From Corylus avellana (Eukaryota; Streptophyta; Magnoliopsida; Fagales; Betulaceae), in NCBI RefSeq assembly GCF_901000735.1, contig NC_081542.1, positions 42,510,238 to 42,574,237 on the forward strand: a stretch of DNA of 64,000 nt, in the 5' to 3' direction. Shown one piece after another: positions 32,963 to 44,227 of this stretch. Position 1 is the stretch's first letter; each line of letters begins with the position of its first letter. A program made the translations under genes and the position numbers. The notes under the pieces were generated by a model. The model made no database searches, was not told the DNA's origin, and worked only from the letters and a program-made list of their open reading frames with translations.

Positions 32963-34870
32963 GAAATGGTTTATCAAAACGTACTTTATCTAGTTTAGCT
33001 AATGAGTTTTAAAAGACGTTATACATCCGATTATGTTTTTTTATTTTTTATTTTTTATTTTTATTTTTTTTATCTAGATCATTTAAATTTATTTATTTTT
33101 ATTTTTTATAAGGATTATTGTTTTCCTAAAGATCCTATTTTTCAACATTTTGGAAAAAAAGTGATGTGGAGAGAGAAATAGTAGGAAATTTTTTTGAAAA
33201 AAGAGATGTGGAAAATAAATAGTAGGAGAAAATAAAATGACTCTTCTGAATAGTGCTGCTACATGTAGCATTTTTTTTTTTTTGGCTAATCCAATAAAAT
33301 ATCCATTTCGCATTTTTTTTACTAATGCAATGTGGTGGGAGGTTTTTTACAAATATGATTAGCGATTTTAGATAAGAGTACAATTTGACTCATTTATTGT
33401 GAGTGCTCTTAAGCGCTCTCTCTTAGCCGATTTTCAAAAGTAATAACATAAAAAAATATATATTATCAAATATGGGGAGGGTGCCTAGATAAAAGTTAAG
33501 GGTTTGTTTGGGAAGACAATTCTTCTCAATTCTTCTCAATTTTTTTCTCTTTTTTTTAATTGATTTGACACCACTAATACTTAACTCAACACAACTCAAA
33601 ATTTTCAACTTTATTCAAAATTTTATATTCTTCAAACAACCCAAACATAATCTCAACTTTTTTTTTTTTCTCCTCAATATTCACAATTTTGAATTCAGTT
33701 CAGTAAAATAGAAAAAAATCGCAAACCCATCGATTCATTCATGCATGCATACGTATGGATCAATACAAATACTACCTGTACATACAAACACACAGAAGAA
33801 ACAGCCAAAATGAAGCCACTTTCCTCACTCTATGTATTCTTTTTGTTATGGTTAATTGTCCATATTCAAATATCATCCACAACATCAAGGATTGAAAAAT
33901 CCACATCACTCATTTCCTCTGTTTTCTCAGCCTTCTTGTAACTTGTGCTAGAAACAACGTACCCAAGTACCATCTTCTTATGAATTTGGAACAATGACGA
34001 TGTTGAGTAACTCTTTTATCTTTCCTTCCCTTAAAATAACAAATGTATAGTAGCTTAAGAACCCAACTAAAAAAAAAATAATAGAGAAGCTCAACTGTCA
34101 AAGCAGAAGGCAACATATTGCAGTTTACATGTTATAATGGGGAAGAAAGGGTTTTATATGCTAATTTCATTCTAGACTAATTAGAACATATGCAAGATAT
34201 ACATAGAGGACCAAACCTGCTCCAAGGTAACTATATCAAGCATGTACCAAAAAAATTCTTATTTGCTCAAAAAAGACTCATTTGCAGCCATGAAGAACAT
34301 GTTGTTCATTAGATGGGGACACTATTACATCAATCAAATTGTATGGGAGTGAGACTAAAGTTAAGTATTTAGCGTTACTATGTTCATCAAATCTGTCAGG
34401 TCTGGAACATGTTCTTCTTATTTTACTTGTAATTGGTAGTTTTATCCTTTTGAGCAAGGAGGCTCAAAGTTAAGCCATTTATGAAGAAATCAATGAGAAT
34501 AATTTATAATTTTCCATTGTTTGTCAATGAAATACAAAAACAAATTTGGGTCTCCATCCATAAATCATCACAATGAAAAAGGAAACTTTTGCAGCGAAAT
34601 TGCAATGGTGCTAGAATATCTACTACTAACCTGTGTTAATGTGTATTAGCTTCCTCATATAGAGTTCATAGCATGCTTTGAAGCGACTTCATAGGCAAAA
34701 TGGTTTAAGAATTTTATCAAGAAGCGTCAAGTTGTGGATTCAGTATCAAAGAAATTGCGAATTTACTGTGATAATTTGGCAACAATTTTCTTGGGTCCAC
34801 CTTAAATATATTTACTACTTTTTTGTACTTTATCAATTATGGGATACAACACTCATAATAGTATATATAT
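32138..34870. other. Repeated LecRK-unit flank
   Basis: No confident gene. It is homologous to 54672-57620 and in part to 6140-7930. It holds an AT/AC microsatellite at about 32915-32962. It is the DNA between the LecRK-B promoter and the orphan tail of the next unit, and the gypsy-type element at 34871 interrupts it. Confidence 0.6.
33810..33941 (+). CDS. Tiny ORF with a signal-peptide-like start (doubtful)
   Basis: 43 residues starting MKPLSSLYVFFLLWLIVH, which looks like a secretion signal, followed by a short Ser-rich end. A GTAACT right at the stop could be a splice donor, so it might be a first exon. The homologous site at about 56600 has lost the start codon and signal region. I know of no family match, and chance hydrophobic frames are common in AT-rich DNA. 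Confidence 0.15.
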   Translation: MKPLSSLYVFFLLWLIVHIQISSTTSRIEKSTSLISSVFSAFL

Positions 34871-35840
34871 TGATAAGCGCCGAATGTTGCACATTCAAGC
34901 CCCTTAATTTACATATGTTAATTCCTTAGCATTATTATTTGTTTGATTTTGTTTTGTTTTTGTGTTTTCAGGATATAAATCAAGATGCAATTAATTCCAT
35001 TGATTTTGGGCTTAAAAGCACACTTTGAGAAGACCTAGAAGATATGGTTAAACTTAACCAATCATGGTTAAGTTTAAATCAAATAAAGAAAATGATTAAT
35101 TCGGAATTTCTCAAATTGGAGTCAAAATCGGATTGGATTCAATTTTGGATTCTGCATATGTCTCGGTATTTTGGCCATAACTTTCAGCTCAAATATCCGA
35201 TTGAGGTGATTCAAGCGGCACTCGAAAACTAACTCAAATTTATACAAATCATTGTGAAATAGCATTTTCCTAATTCGGAGCACCGCATTGCCAAAATTGC
35301 CCCGCAAGATAGGAACGCAATTCTGAGCGAATCCTATTCCGATTTGGACTTAGGTTTTCTTTATCATAATTGGACTTGGACTTAAATCTCCGAAATTTAT
35401 AGGATTCCTAGGGCTTCTAGGACTCTCCTAAGCCCTATAAATAGGCCTCTAAGCATTGAGAAAAAACACACCGCCTCTTAGAGCAAAAATTCAGTAAAAT
35501 AGTCTGTGGAGCTTAGGAGATCATGAGCGGCTAAACCCCTTCGTGGGGTGTTGATGTAACCCTATCCAAGCACAATGATTTGATTGTATTTAATTTCTAG
35601 ATTTTCAATTTATGCATGTTGATTGTATAACTATGAGGATTGCTACAATTGATTTATGTTCTTAATTATTAAATGCAATTGTTCTTAAATTCCAATATCA
35701 ATATTTGTGAAATTCTTCTCTTGTCTTAGAAAGTATTTTACTTTTATTGAAATCAAATCATTCTTATTTTCTGTGATTATAAGGATGATGGTTATACAAT
35801 GGGTTTAATTGACATATGATCAATAGGATTTGATAGGCCA

Positions 35841-37111
35841 TGTAGCACCCCAGATTTTTAAAGTCTTATTTTAGAGATATTAAATTGATGCTATGATTAT
35901 ATTAATATTCATATTAGGTAATGGCATTTACTTTGAGGTTGAGATATTTATTGATGATATTAGGTAATAATATTTATTCTTGAGGAACTTATTAGATCTT
36001 ATGAATATTATTGGAATTAATATTGATTTGAGGTTATTATATCATGATGATGATTTTATATTGATTATTTTATTGGGAGATTTAAGAGATATGATAATTG
36101 ATGATTGATTGGTATAATTTGGAGTATGATTGTAATAATTGGTGATATAATAGGATAGTAAATGGTAGGTATAAGGATGGTAGAATAAGAAGGTAGAATA
36201 GTATAGGGTTGGTGAAATAGTATAGGGTTGGTAGAATAGTATAGGGTTGGTGGAATAGTATAGGGTTGGTGGAATAGTATAGGGTTGGTGAAATAGTATA
36301 GGGTTGGTGGAATAGTATAGGGTTGGTGGAATAGTATAGGGTTGGTGAAATAGTATTTGATTTTCTCCTATAAATAGAGCTCTTCTCCTTCAGTATTTTC
36401 ACCACTCATCTCCTCTCCCATCTCTTGCATATATTCTTCCTTCTTCCGCTTTTTACTCGGTCTTTCTTCTTTCTAAGAGTGTTTACTCAGAACAGAGAGA
36501 GAAAGGGCGAGACCAAGCGCTACAAGAAAGAAAGAACACAAGAGAAACCGAGAGTGAGATGAAATTTAAGACAGAGAGCTGAAGAGGAAGAAAGAGAGTT
36601 TAGGCGAGAGAGAGAGAGAGAGAGAGAGAAAGTCAGTGAAGGGATTGTTATGGGTATGGACCAACTGCAGCAGAACGGGTTTCAAGTAATTACCTTTGAT
36701 GATCCATTCATGTAATCCACTGTAAGTATTCTTACTTACTGAGTATGATATTGATATCCAATAATACGGATTTTTGTGGTTTTATAACTTGTCTAGCATT
36801 TTGCTATATATGATTCAACAATGATTTATATTGTCGGAAATCAATTGACTCACTACTTCACAGTTTTTTGTAGTGCTTGCAGGAATGGAAAATCAAGGTA
36901 ATTATGCAGTTGTGATTAGAGATTCATATTGAGATGTACAGAGATTCCAAGTTGGTTAAGTTTTGTCTAGAGTTTAGACTGTCGGATAGATTTGTATAAA
37001 TGCTTTGTACGACATAGCTTTGGGTATTTTTGTATAAAGAAAAGTATTTTAACAGTATATTTTTGTATTGATAATTACAGTTTTTCCGCTATATGAGATT
37101 AGATCGTTACA
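35841..37111 (+). mobile_element. Solo LTR nested in the 5' LTR
   Basis: Begins TGTAGCACCCCAG and ends GATCGTTACA, flanked by a perfect GGCCA duplication (35836-35840, 37112-37116). The 3' LTR has an uninterrupted GGCCA at the same point. TGTAGCACCCC-type ends are common in gypsy LTRs. It has its own TATAAATA at 36369-36376 just after a minisatellite, and a GA microsatellite near 36606-36629. No internal coding sequence is present. Confidence 0.88.
36195..36358. repeat. 19-bp minisatellite upstream of an LTR TATA box
   Basis: About eight full copies plus a partial copy of a 19-base unit, GAATAGTATAGGGTTGGTG with A/G variants, end about ten bases before TATAAATA (36369). This position is in the U3 region, where repeated units often act as enhancers. 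Open frames through it are repeat artefacts. Confidence 0.9.
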
Positions 37112-37663
37112 GGCCATGCCTAGGGAAGACGGATTGTACTACACCCTAGTTTAGTGTAATTTAGGTAGACAGTCCGTGCCAACCGAAGATGGGTTACACT
37201 TATTCATTGATTGTATGTATCCTGTTATAGAATTTGATAATTTATACCTAGGGAAGACGGGTCGTACCGCGTCTTAGTGGTTAGGTGGACGATCCGTGCC
37301 AACCGAAGATAGATTATGCTTATTCTTTAATAAGATAGTTTCTTGTTTATTTATAACATGCATAGAATGAATTTATGGGATTAATTATGATTAACCATTG
37401 TTGTGCGGATAGAGGTGAAGTCAATACCCTACTCTCTCTCTCTTATTTTAAATCTCTTTTATTTTCATGCACTTTAGTTTTAAAGCAAATCAAATCAAAA
37501 CCCCTTTTAATTAAGTTAACTTTGATCTTTTAATTTTGATAATTAAACCCTTGCAGTCCTTGAGGTTCGACACCCTCTCTATAGCCGTATCCTACAAAGA
37601 TTCGTCCTATTGCGAGTGGTTATTTTTATAATTGATATTTTTGGTCACAAAAATACCACATCA

Positions 37664-37690
37664 ATTTTTGGCGCCGTTGCCGGGGACTGC
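37664..37690 (+). promoter_or_regulatory. Primer-binding site of the gypsy-type element
   Basis: Directly after the 5' LTR is TTTTTGGCGCCGTTGCCGGG, the typical primer-binding site used by many plant gypsy elements for tRNA-primed minus-strand synthesis. This fixes the element's orientation as plus. Confidence 0.85.
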
Positions 37691-38070
37691 TTAACGGTTT
37701 TATTGTCACAATTTAAGGATTGATTTTAGCTTAATAATTCATTTTTCTGCTAATTTTAATTCTGTTTGTGTTTTGTTTTTGTTTTATTTTAGAATTTGCA
37801 AACAGGTCCGTAGCTGCCTTCACTGTGACTGCGATCGAGCGCAAGTCGCGTGCGATCGAGCGCACGTACGCACTCCACCTTTTGCGCTCGATCCCTCCAC
37901 TCCTGTGCTCACACCTATCTGCGGCAGTAGGCTCGAGCGTACTCTGCCATGCGATCGAGCGCATTAGCAGTAGTCGGCTTCCAAATTTCCAGGGCACCTA
38001 AAGGCCGTTTGTGAGTTTTTATTTTTATTTTTATTGTTGTTATTTTATGTTAATTATATTAGTTTAGTTC

Positions 38071-39339
38071 ATGTGGGGAGGCATTCCAACACCCCATGGA
38101 CCATGTTCATATTGCTATAGTCCTTATCATCATATTAGAGATTGTCCTACAGCGGGACAATTTTCTAATTATTCTTATGAGCATATGAACAGACCGTTCT
38201 CTAGACCGGGGAATGGCCATTATTCTGATTCCTATAGCCCGGCGTGGAGCAACCAGTCTAATCTTTCGTGGCAAACTCAAGCTCCTGGGAATTATGCTCC
38301 ACAACGTCATGAACTGTACCATCAGGCATATCCTCAATTCAATGGTCAATCCTATTCTCCTCCATATCAAGCAACTCCACAACAGATATACCAAACCGAA
38401 CCACCTCCTCCGATGGGTTCTGACTTTCAAGAATATCAAGAAGAGCCATCTCCCATCTACTGGCCTTCACAACAACAATACCAGGCCGCACCACCTCCCT
38501 CAGATTCTAATTTTGAGGCTCGGATACTAAAAATGATAAGTGAGCTAACGGGTGAGATAAAGCAGACGGTGAAATCTCAACAGGAACTTTATACTCCTCA
38601 ATTCTTCGCCGAGATAGACGCCAGGATGGAAGCTCATGTTGAACAAATCATCAACCACCTCAATAGGATGGAAGAAGAAGAGCTTCAAAGTCACCTGGTG
38701 GCCATTCCTGATGAAAACTACATGGAGGAAGAGAGTACTTTGTGTCATGAGCAAGCTATCACCACATTGAGGAGTGGAGAGGTGGTCGGAAACCACGTGG
38801 AAGAAAGGAAGGAGGAGCCAAAGGAGGAGCAAATTGAGGTCCCACAGGATCTACATCGGGAAAAAAGCAAGGAAGCGAGCACTGAGGCTTCTTCACCATC
38901 ACCTCCTATTCCTGAGATGCCATATGAGCCTCGAGCCCCTATTCAAGGTAATCTGAAATCTTCATTTTTAGGGACAGATGACACTATCCCGGTCATTATT
39001 TCTTATGACTTACCAAGAGGCCAGGTGGGTAGTCTGTTAGGGCAGTTAGACGAGGAAAAAGAGACCATCGAGGTAGAAAAACTCCCCAAGTATTCTCCCC
39101 ATTTTATTCCAATTCATGATTCCTTTTCGGATGAGAAATTGTTTGGAAATACTCAGAAGGATCTACCTCGATATGCTGACGTTTGGAATTACCCATTTGT
39201 GGGTAAAATTTATTCTCTTTGGTCCAAGAGAAGAAAAGATTGGTGCTTCAAATTTAAACTTAAGGGTCCGAGAATACTGTGCGAATCAAGGATGTGGATT
39301 CCGTTGACTTGGCGGATTCCATATATTTTGACTAGATGA
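38071..39339 (+). CDS. GAG-like protein with CCHC knuckle
   Basis: 422 residues. A zinc knuckle C-x2-C-x4-H-x4-C is at residues 12-25, unusually at the N-terminus. A Gln/Pro/Tyr-rich stretch (about 40-150), a helical part, an acidic Glu/Lys-rich stretch (about 215-275) and a C-terminal part ending in aromatic/basic sequence follow. It is the only long frame of the element. It probably packages the element's RNA, with enzymes supplied by an autonomous relative. The frame is intact, which suggests recent activity. Upstream at about 37826-37970 are repeats of GATCGAGCGCA. The exact start is uncertain; the knuckle so close to Met1 suggests the true N-terminus may lie upstream or be lost. Confidence 0.7.
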   Translation: MWGGIPTPHGPCSYCYSPYHHIRDCPTAGQFSNYSYEHMNRPFSRPGNGHYSDSYSPAWSNQSNLSWQTQAPGNYAPQRHELYHQAYPQFNGQSYSPPYQATPQQIYQTEPPPPMGSDFQEYQEEPSPIYWPSQQQYQAAPPPSDSNFEARILKMISELTGEIKQTVKSQQELYTPQFFAEIDARMEAHVEQIINHLNRMEEEELQSHLVAIPDENYMEEESTLCHEQAITTLRSGEVVGNHVEERKEEPKEEQIEVPQDLHREKSKEASTEASSPSPPIPEMPYEPRAPIQGNLKSSFLGTDDTIPVIISYDLPRGQVGSLLGQLDEEKETIEVEKLPKYSPHFIPIHDSFSDEKLFGNTQKDLPRYADVWNYPFVGKIYSLWSKRRKDWCFKFKLKGPRILCESRMWIPLTWRIPYILTR

Positions 39340-40733
39340 GTCAGTTTCATAAGATCGAGCGCAGGCCCTGTGCGCTCGACTCCTCATTCCACTAGGGCAT
39401 ATGATCTCCATCCAGGTTTATTTTATCCATTGTTGCTTCATTCTTTGTTTATCTTTTTACAACAATGTGTGCACTTGATTGGTATTTGGTTGGAGTATCA
39501 CTTTGTCTTTCAGGACATGTGTTTTTGCATACAAGTTTGGGGGTATGATATGCCCACATCTGCTCATTCAGGTATTTCTGTACTCTTGATCTTATTCTTT
39601 AGTTCTATACATACATTGGGGACAATGTATGATTCAAGTTTGGGGTATGGAAAAACAAAACACGGTCCATTTTTGTTGTTATGTCATTCTTAAGCATATG
39701 GTTGAGCTTTGATTTTGGTTTAAATTTGATTGATAGGCTTAAAGTTATGAACACATGATCATATGACTTAGGGATTTTAAGTCTTGTTACTTACTTTTGG
39801 CAACATGAGATGCTTCTTGTTTCAATTTAAATCTATCTTGAGCACACTAGCACATGTCTGTGAGGTATGAATTTTGAGACCAATTATGTTTGTTTTTAAT
39901 GTCTTGAATTTTGTTGGGTGACATATTGGATGAATAACTTTGGCATGATATATATGTATAAAATAAAAGAAAAAAAAAAATCAAGTTTGAATTTTTCGCT
40001 GAGTAACCGGACCTCTTGCCTCATTAAGCAGTGAGTGTTCGCGTCAAAAAGTGAAATTTTTGGGTTGATTAATAAAATGGCTAGCTTAGCTTCGTAGCCT
40101 TTTTGACTCGAGTTAGTAAGTCCTTAGAGGTGTCTTTACACCTAATGCCCTAAAGCTATTTGGTTTGGGAGATATTGGCCTAACACTCGATACATGAGTC
40201 AACTAGAAAGCTTAAGGGAGCTACGTATTACAAAGCCTTAAAAAAAAATAAAAAAAATAAAAAAAGTATGCCTTGGTTGTTTCATTTGATATGAAGTCCA
40301 ATAAATTCTGAGATGTTGATTCATACATATTGGAATTATTTTGAAGCCTCATGATTATGTGTTAGTTCACTTTGCACTAATTGAAATTTGTGTATCTCAA
40401 TCTGTCATTTGTAAGTGATTTGACTTGTAAATTCCTGGGAATTTTGAAAATGAAGTTTATAATTTTAATCCTGCTAATGAATGAGAACCATTATTTTTGT
40501 GATGCTTTATCCTTTTGAATAACATAATGATGACAATGTTTGTGGGTATCATTCCTGGAAAACCCTCACGAGACTTCACTCGTCCTCTAGGGAATGCCTA
40601 GAGGTTTAAAAGGCTTGTTGCATATGCTAAATGCAATCGTACATCCCACGAAAGATGGACTTATTTTTTTATTTTTCTGTTTATTTTCTGTTTTGTATTG
40701 CTAAGGGACTAGCAATATGTAAGTTTGGGGGTG
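39340..40733 (+). other. Non-coding 3' part of the gypsy-type element
   Basis: No supported gene. It has two TTTGGGGGTATG/TTTGGGGTATG motifs (39535, 39641) and a purine tract AAGTTTGGGGGTG at 40721-40733 directly before the 3' LTR, which serves as the plus-strand primer. Confidence 0.7.
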
Positions 40734-42249
40734 TGATAAGCGCCGAATGTTGCACATTCAAGCCCCTTAATTTACATATGTTAATTCCTTAGCATTGTTA
40801 TTTGTTTGATTTTGTTTTGTTTTTGTGTTTTCAGGATATAAATCAAGATGCAATTAATTCCATTGATTTTGGGCTTAAAAGCACACTTTGAGAAGACCTA
40901 GAAGATATGGTTAAACTTAACCAATCATGGTTAAGTTTAAATCAAATAAAGAAAATGATTAATTCGGAATTTCTCAAATTGGAGTCAAAATCGGATTGGA
41001 TTCAATTTTGGATTCTGCATATGTCTCGGTATTTTGGCCATAACTTTCAGCTCAAATATCCGATTGAGGTGATTCAAGCGGCACTGGAAAACTAACTCAA
41101 ATTTCTACAAATCATTGTGAAATAGCATTTTCCTAATTCGGAGCGCCACATTGCCAAAATTGCCCCGCAAGATAGGAACGCAATTTTGGGCGAATCCTAT
41201 TCCGATTTGGACTTAGGTTTTCTTTATCATAATTGGACTTGGACTTAAATCTCCGAAATTTATAGGATTCCTAGGGCTTCTAGGACTCTCCTAAGCCCTA
41301 TAAATAGGCCTCTAATCATTGAGAAAAAATACACCGCTTCTAGAGCAAAAATTCAGTAAAATAGTCTGTGGAGCTTAGGAGATCATGAGCGGCTAAACCC
41401 CTTCGTGGGGTGTTGATGTAACCCTATCCAAGCACAATGGTTTGATTGTATTTAATTTCTAGATTTTCAATTTATGCATGTTGATTGTATAACTATGAGG
41501 ATTGCTACAATTGATTTATGTTCTTAATTATTAAATGCAATTGTTCTTAAATTCCAATATCAATATTTGTGAAATTCTTCTCTTGTCTTAGAAAGTATTT
41601 TACTTTTATTGAAATCAAATCATTCTTGTTTTCTGTGATTATGAGGATGATGGTTATACAATGGGTTTAATTGACATATGATCAATAGGATTTGATAGGC
41701 CATGCCTAGGGAAGACGGATTGTACTACACCCTAGTTTAGTGTAATTTAGGTAGACAGTCCGTGCCAACCGAAGATGGGTTACACTTATTCATTGATTGT
41801 ATGTATCCTGTTATAGAATTTGATAATTTATACCTAGGGAAGACGGGTCGTACCGCGTCTTAGTGGTTAGGTGGACGATCCGTGCCAACCGAAGATAGAT
41901 TATGCTTATTCTTTAATAAGATAGTTTCTTGTTTATTTATAACATGCATAGAATGAATTTATGGGATTAATTATGATTAACCATTGTTGTGCGGATAGAG
42001 GTGAAGTCAATACCCTACTCTCTCTCTCTTATTTTAAATCTCTTTTATTTTCATGCACTTTAGTTTTTAAGCAAATCAAATCAAAACCCCTTTTAATTAA
42101 GTTAACTTTGATCTTTTAATTTTGATAATTAAACCCTTGCAGCCCTTGAGGTTCGACACCCTCTCTATAGCCGTATCCTACAAAGATTCGTCCTATTGCG
42201 AGTGGTTATTTTTATAATTGATATTTTTGGTCACAAAAATACCACATCA
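40734..42249 (+). repeat. 3' LTR of the gypsy-type element
   Basis: 1516 bases, TGATAAG...CACATCA, without the nested solo LTR. A TATAAATA box is at 41299-41306. A GGCCATGCC at the matching point is the intact target site of the nested insertion. Confidence 0.9.
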
Positions 42250-42539
42250 TATTTTCTTATAAGTAAATTCAAACTGTACAATTAACATTACAAAGTATAA
42301 AACAAACTCCTCTATATAAATGAATGGAAAGGTTTTGACTATTTAGGTAAGCTAACCAAAACTATTCTCACAATATTTACCAACTGAATATTTTTCTTCG
42401 CCTGAGTACAGTAAATCCAAAAGGTTTTAGACTATTTGCCAACGTTTGGAAGACAATCCTCAAGTATGTTTGAGCAAATCTCCTTTGCTTCTGAGCTGAT
42501 AGAAAAAATGACCCTCAATTCTCCATTCATGATCCAACT
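42250..42539. other. 3' flank of the interrupted LecRK-F gene
   Basis: Homologous to 57622-57911 and to the sequence beyond the LecRK-A stop codon. It is the original 3' untranslated and downstream DNA of the LecRK whose body is now at 51617-53686. No gene is seen. Confidence 0.6.
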
Positions 42540-42611
42540 TCACCTCCCCTTTGCCATAGTATTGGACCAAGAGAAAGACATGGATGAAGAGTGGGACTGC
42601 CGAATATCTTC
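42540..42611 (-). pseudogene. Orphan C-terminal tail of LecRK-F
   Basis: Reads EDIRQSHSSSMSFSWSNTM and on to a stop at 42540-42542, aligning with the LecRK-A/D tail GDTRKSHSSSMHFSWSKTM. It begins with the target duplication GAAGA (42607-42611), which is also present at 51666-51670 where the gene body stops. The copia element between them has therefore split the gene. The tail has no start codon and would be expressed only by read-through or splicing across the element. Confidence 0.93.
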
Positions 42612-43022
42612 TGTTGACTAAAACACAAACATAAGAAATATAGAGTTCTATATGTGTACCTTTCTTCTAGAACTCACAAATAAGGATCTTTGGTAAGTGT
42701 TCTACAATGTATAATGATGCCTCTCACGTACAAATTTGAAAGAACTCAACGGTAGTGTTTTATTACAAGAACAAAACACATATGCCCACAGCCTAAATGC
42801 TCTTTGATGGATAATATATAAGAGAGAATTGAGAGAGATTTAGAATCTCTGATTCTGAAATGAATGAATAAATATGTAGTTTTAACTTCCATCCCGTGGG
42901 TTATTTATAAACAACCAAAGGACACAATTCTTGGTGATGGAAGTTACTAATTCCAAGAGATACAACTCTTGGTTGTATATGACCAACTCCACTGTGTGTA
43001 TATTGAGGTCCAATTACTAACA
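42612..43022 (-). repeat. 3' LTR of copia copy 2
   Basis: 411 bases, matching 51254-51665. On the element strand it runs TGTTAGTAATTGG to AGTCAACA. It is preceded by the purine tract AAGTGGGAGA (within 43023-43034). Confidence 0.9.
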
Positions 43023-44227
43023 TCTCCCACTTACACACAGTGAGCATGGGTTAACCATACATCTTTCATATTGATACGTCTCTCTTATCAATCTCTGACA
43101 TCATTCATACTTGCAAATAGGTCGTGCAACCATCGAGCACACCTGTAGAAAGATCTGGAGCACTACACTAAGTTTTGTTAGAGACTAGCATAACAACATC
43201 CCTAAAAACAAAAACAAGGTCTCGTTATGCCTTAGACTCATTCGGTCACATTGGATTAAACATCTCGGATCCCTCATGAATTTAATTTTTCATAAGTATG
43301 TTAAACCCCCACTGATTGTAATGTATTCACGATTATGGCGCAACATTCAGAAGCGACATAACCCGTCGACTGTAAATACAAAACATGAATGTGTTACCAA
43401 ATAATCTTCCCTCGTCCTTATGTCACTTGGCTTAGGTTCAACCGCTTTTCCAGTCATGTCTCTTTAGACCGCATCATTCGTGGCCATAGACAACATGCTA
43501 AAGTAGCAAATGTTGAATCCTTTGCTTCACAACATAGTCAAAGGTCACATAGGGCACAATTGGGGTCTTAATAATGACCCATAAGACTTACACGATGAGG
43601 AAGAAGGGATCGATTCACTCACCTCTATTGTTGGTCGAACGAGCACATGTAGTATGAAATACATGTTACGATAGAGTTCTCTTTCCAAAAAAGTGTATGT
43701 CTAAGCTCAAAAACACCGTACAGATCTTAGTCTAGTCGTTACCCAAGCGTCTAACCTGAGTCCTTTATTTGCTCCCCACCTCAGGTGCCAAATTAAGGTC
43801 CCACATCTGGCTTGTCACATGCTAAATGGATTGTGGGATATCCATGCACGGTCCTAAAAACAATACTCGTCATAGACCTCATCTTAGCACCAACTAAGGC
43901 GACATATCTATAAATGTGTCTCACCTTAGCACCAGCTAAGGCAACCTTATCTTAACTTGTTCGCTATCAAAGTGCCAAATGACACAATGTCTCATCTCTA
44001 CCTTGCTTCCACAGCATTAGAGGCGATTGCTCATGTGAGAAAGCCGATCTAAACCTGTTGACATACTGACATACTTTCTTCGCCAATACTAAACATGGCT
44101 TATATGTGTGTACTAGTAAAAACAATATGATCCTTTAATGTCACACAAAAAATGAAAATTCATCACATATATAAAAATAATATTGCAAGTAAAATACATC
44201 CAATGTACATGGTTAGAAAAAAAATAA
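43023..44227 (-). other. Copia 3' non-coding region, copy 2
   Basis: Purine tract at 43023-43034, then about 1.2 kb without an open frame between pol and the 3' LTR. It has the same CCTTAGTTGGTGCTAAG-type repeated motifs as copy 1. Confidence 0.7.

Larger units (their letters stand above)
34871..37663 (+). repeat. 5' LTR of the gypsy-type element
   Basis: Matches the 3' LTR once the nested 1271-bp insertion (35841-37111) and its 5-bp duplication are removed. A TATAAATA promoter box is at 35436-35443. Confidence 0.9.
34871..42249 (+). mobile_element. Non-autonomous gypsy-type LTR element (GAG only)
   Basis: Two LTRs (34871-37663 and 40734-42249) bracket 3.07 kb with a primer-binding site, one GAG-like frame and a purine tract, but no protease, reverse transcriptase, RNase H or integrase. 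The LTRs begin TGATAAGCGCCG and end ACCACATCA. The flanks are TATAT and TATTT. The paralogous site at 57617-57631 is empty and reads through without them, which confirms the borders. I saw roughly 15 differences between the LTRs outside the nested insertion, so it is fairly young. The plan matches elements called TR-GAG or LARD. Confidence 0.88.

Noticed and set aside
33910..34116. 68-codon minus-strand frame kept at 56665-56871
   Set aside because: Both copies are in duplicated DNA of similar divergence, so conservation of the frame is not evidence of selection. There is no recognisable domain.
36195..36358. A CRISPR-like array
   Set aside because: Units are directly adjacent with no spacers, and the DNA is plant nuclear. 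It is a minisatellite.
36082..36405. Minus-strand 107-codon frame with repeated Tyr/Asn/Pro blocks
   Set aside because: It is a translation of the 19-bp minisatellite, and no domain is visible.
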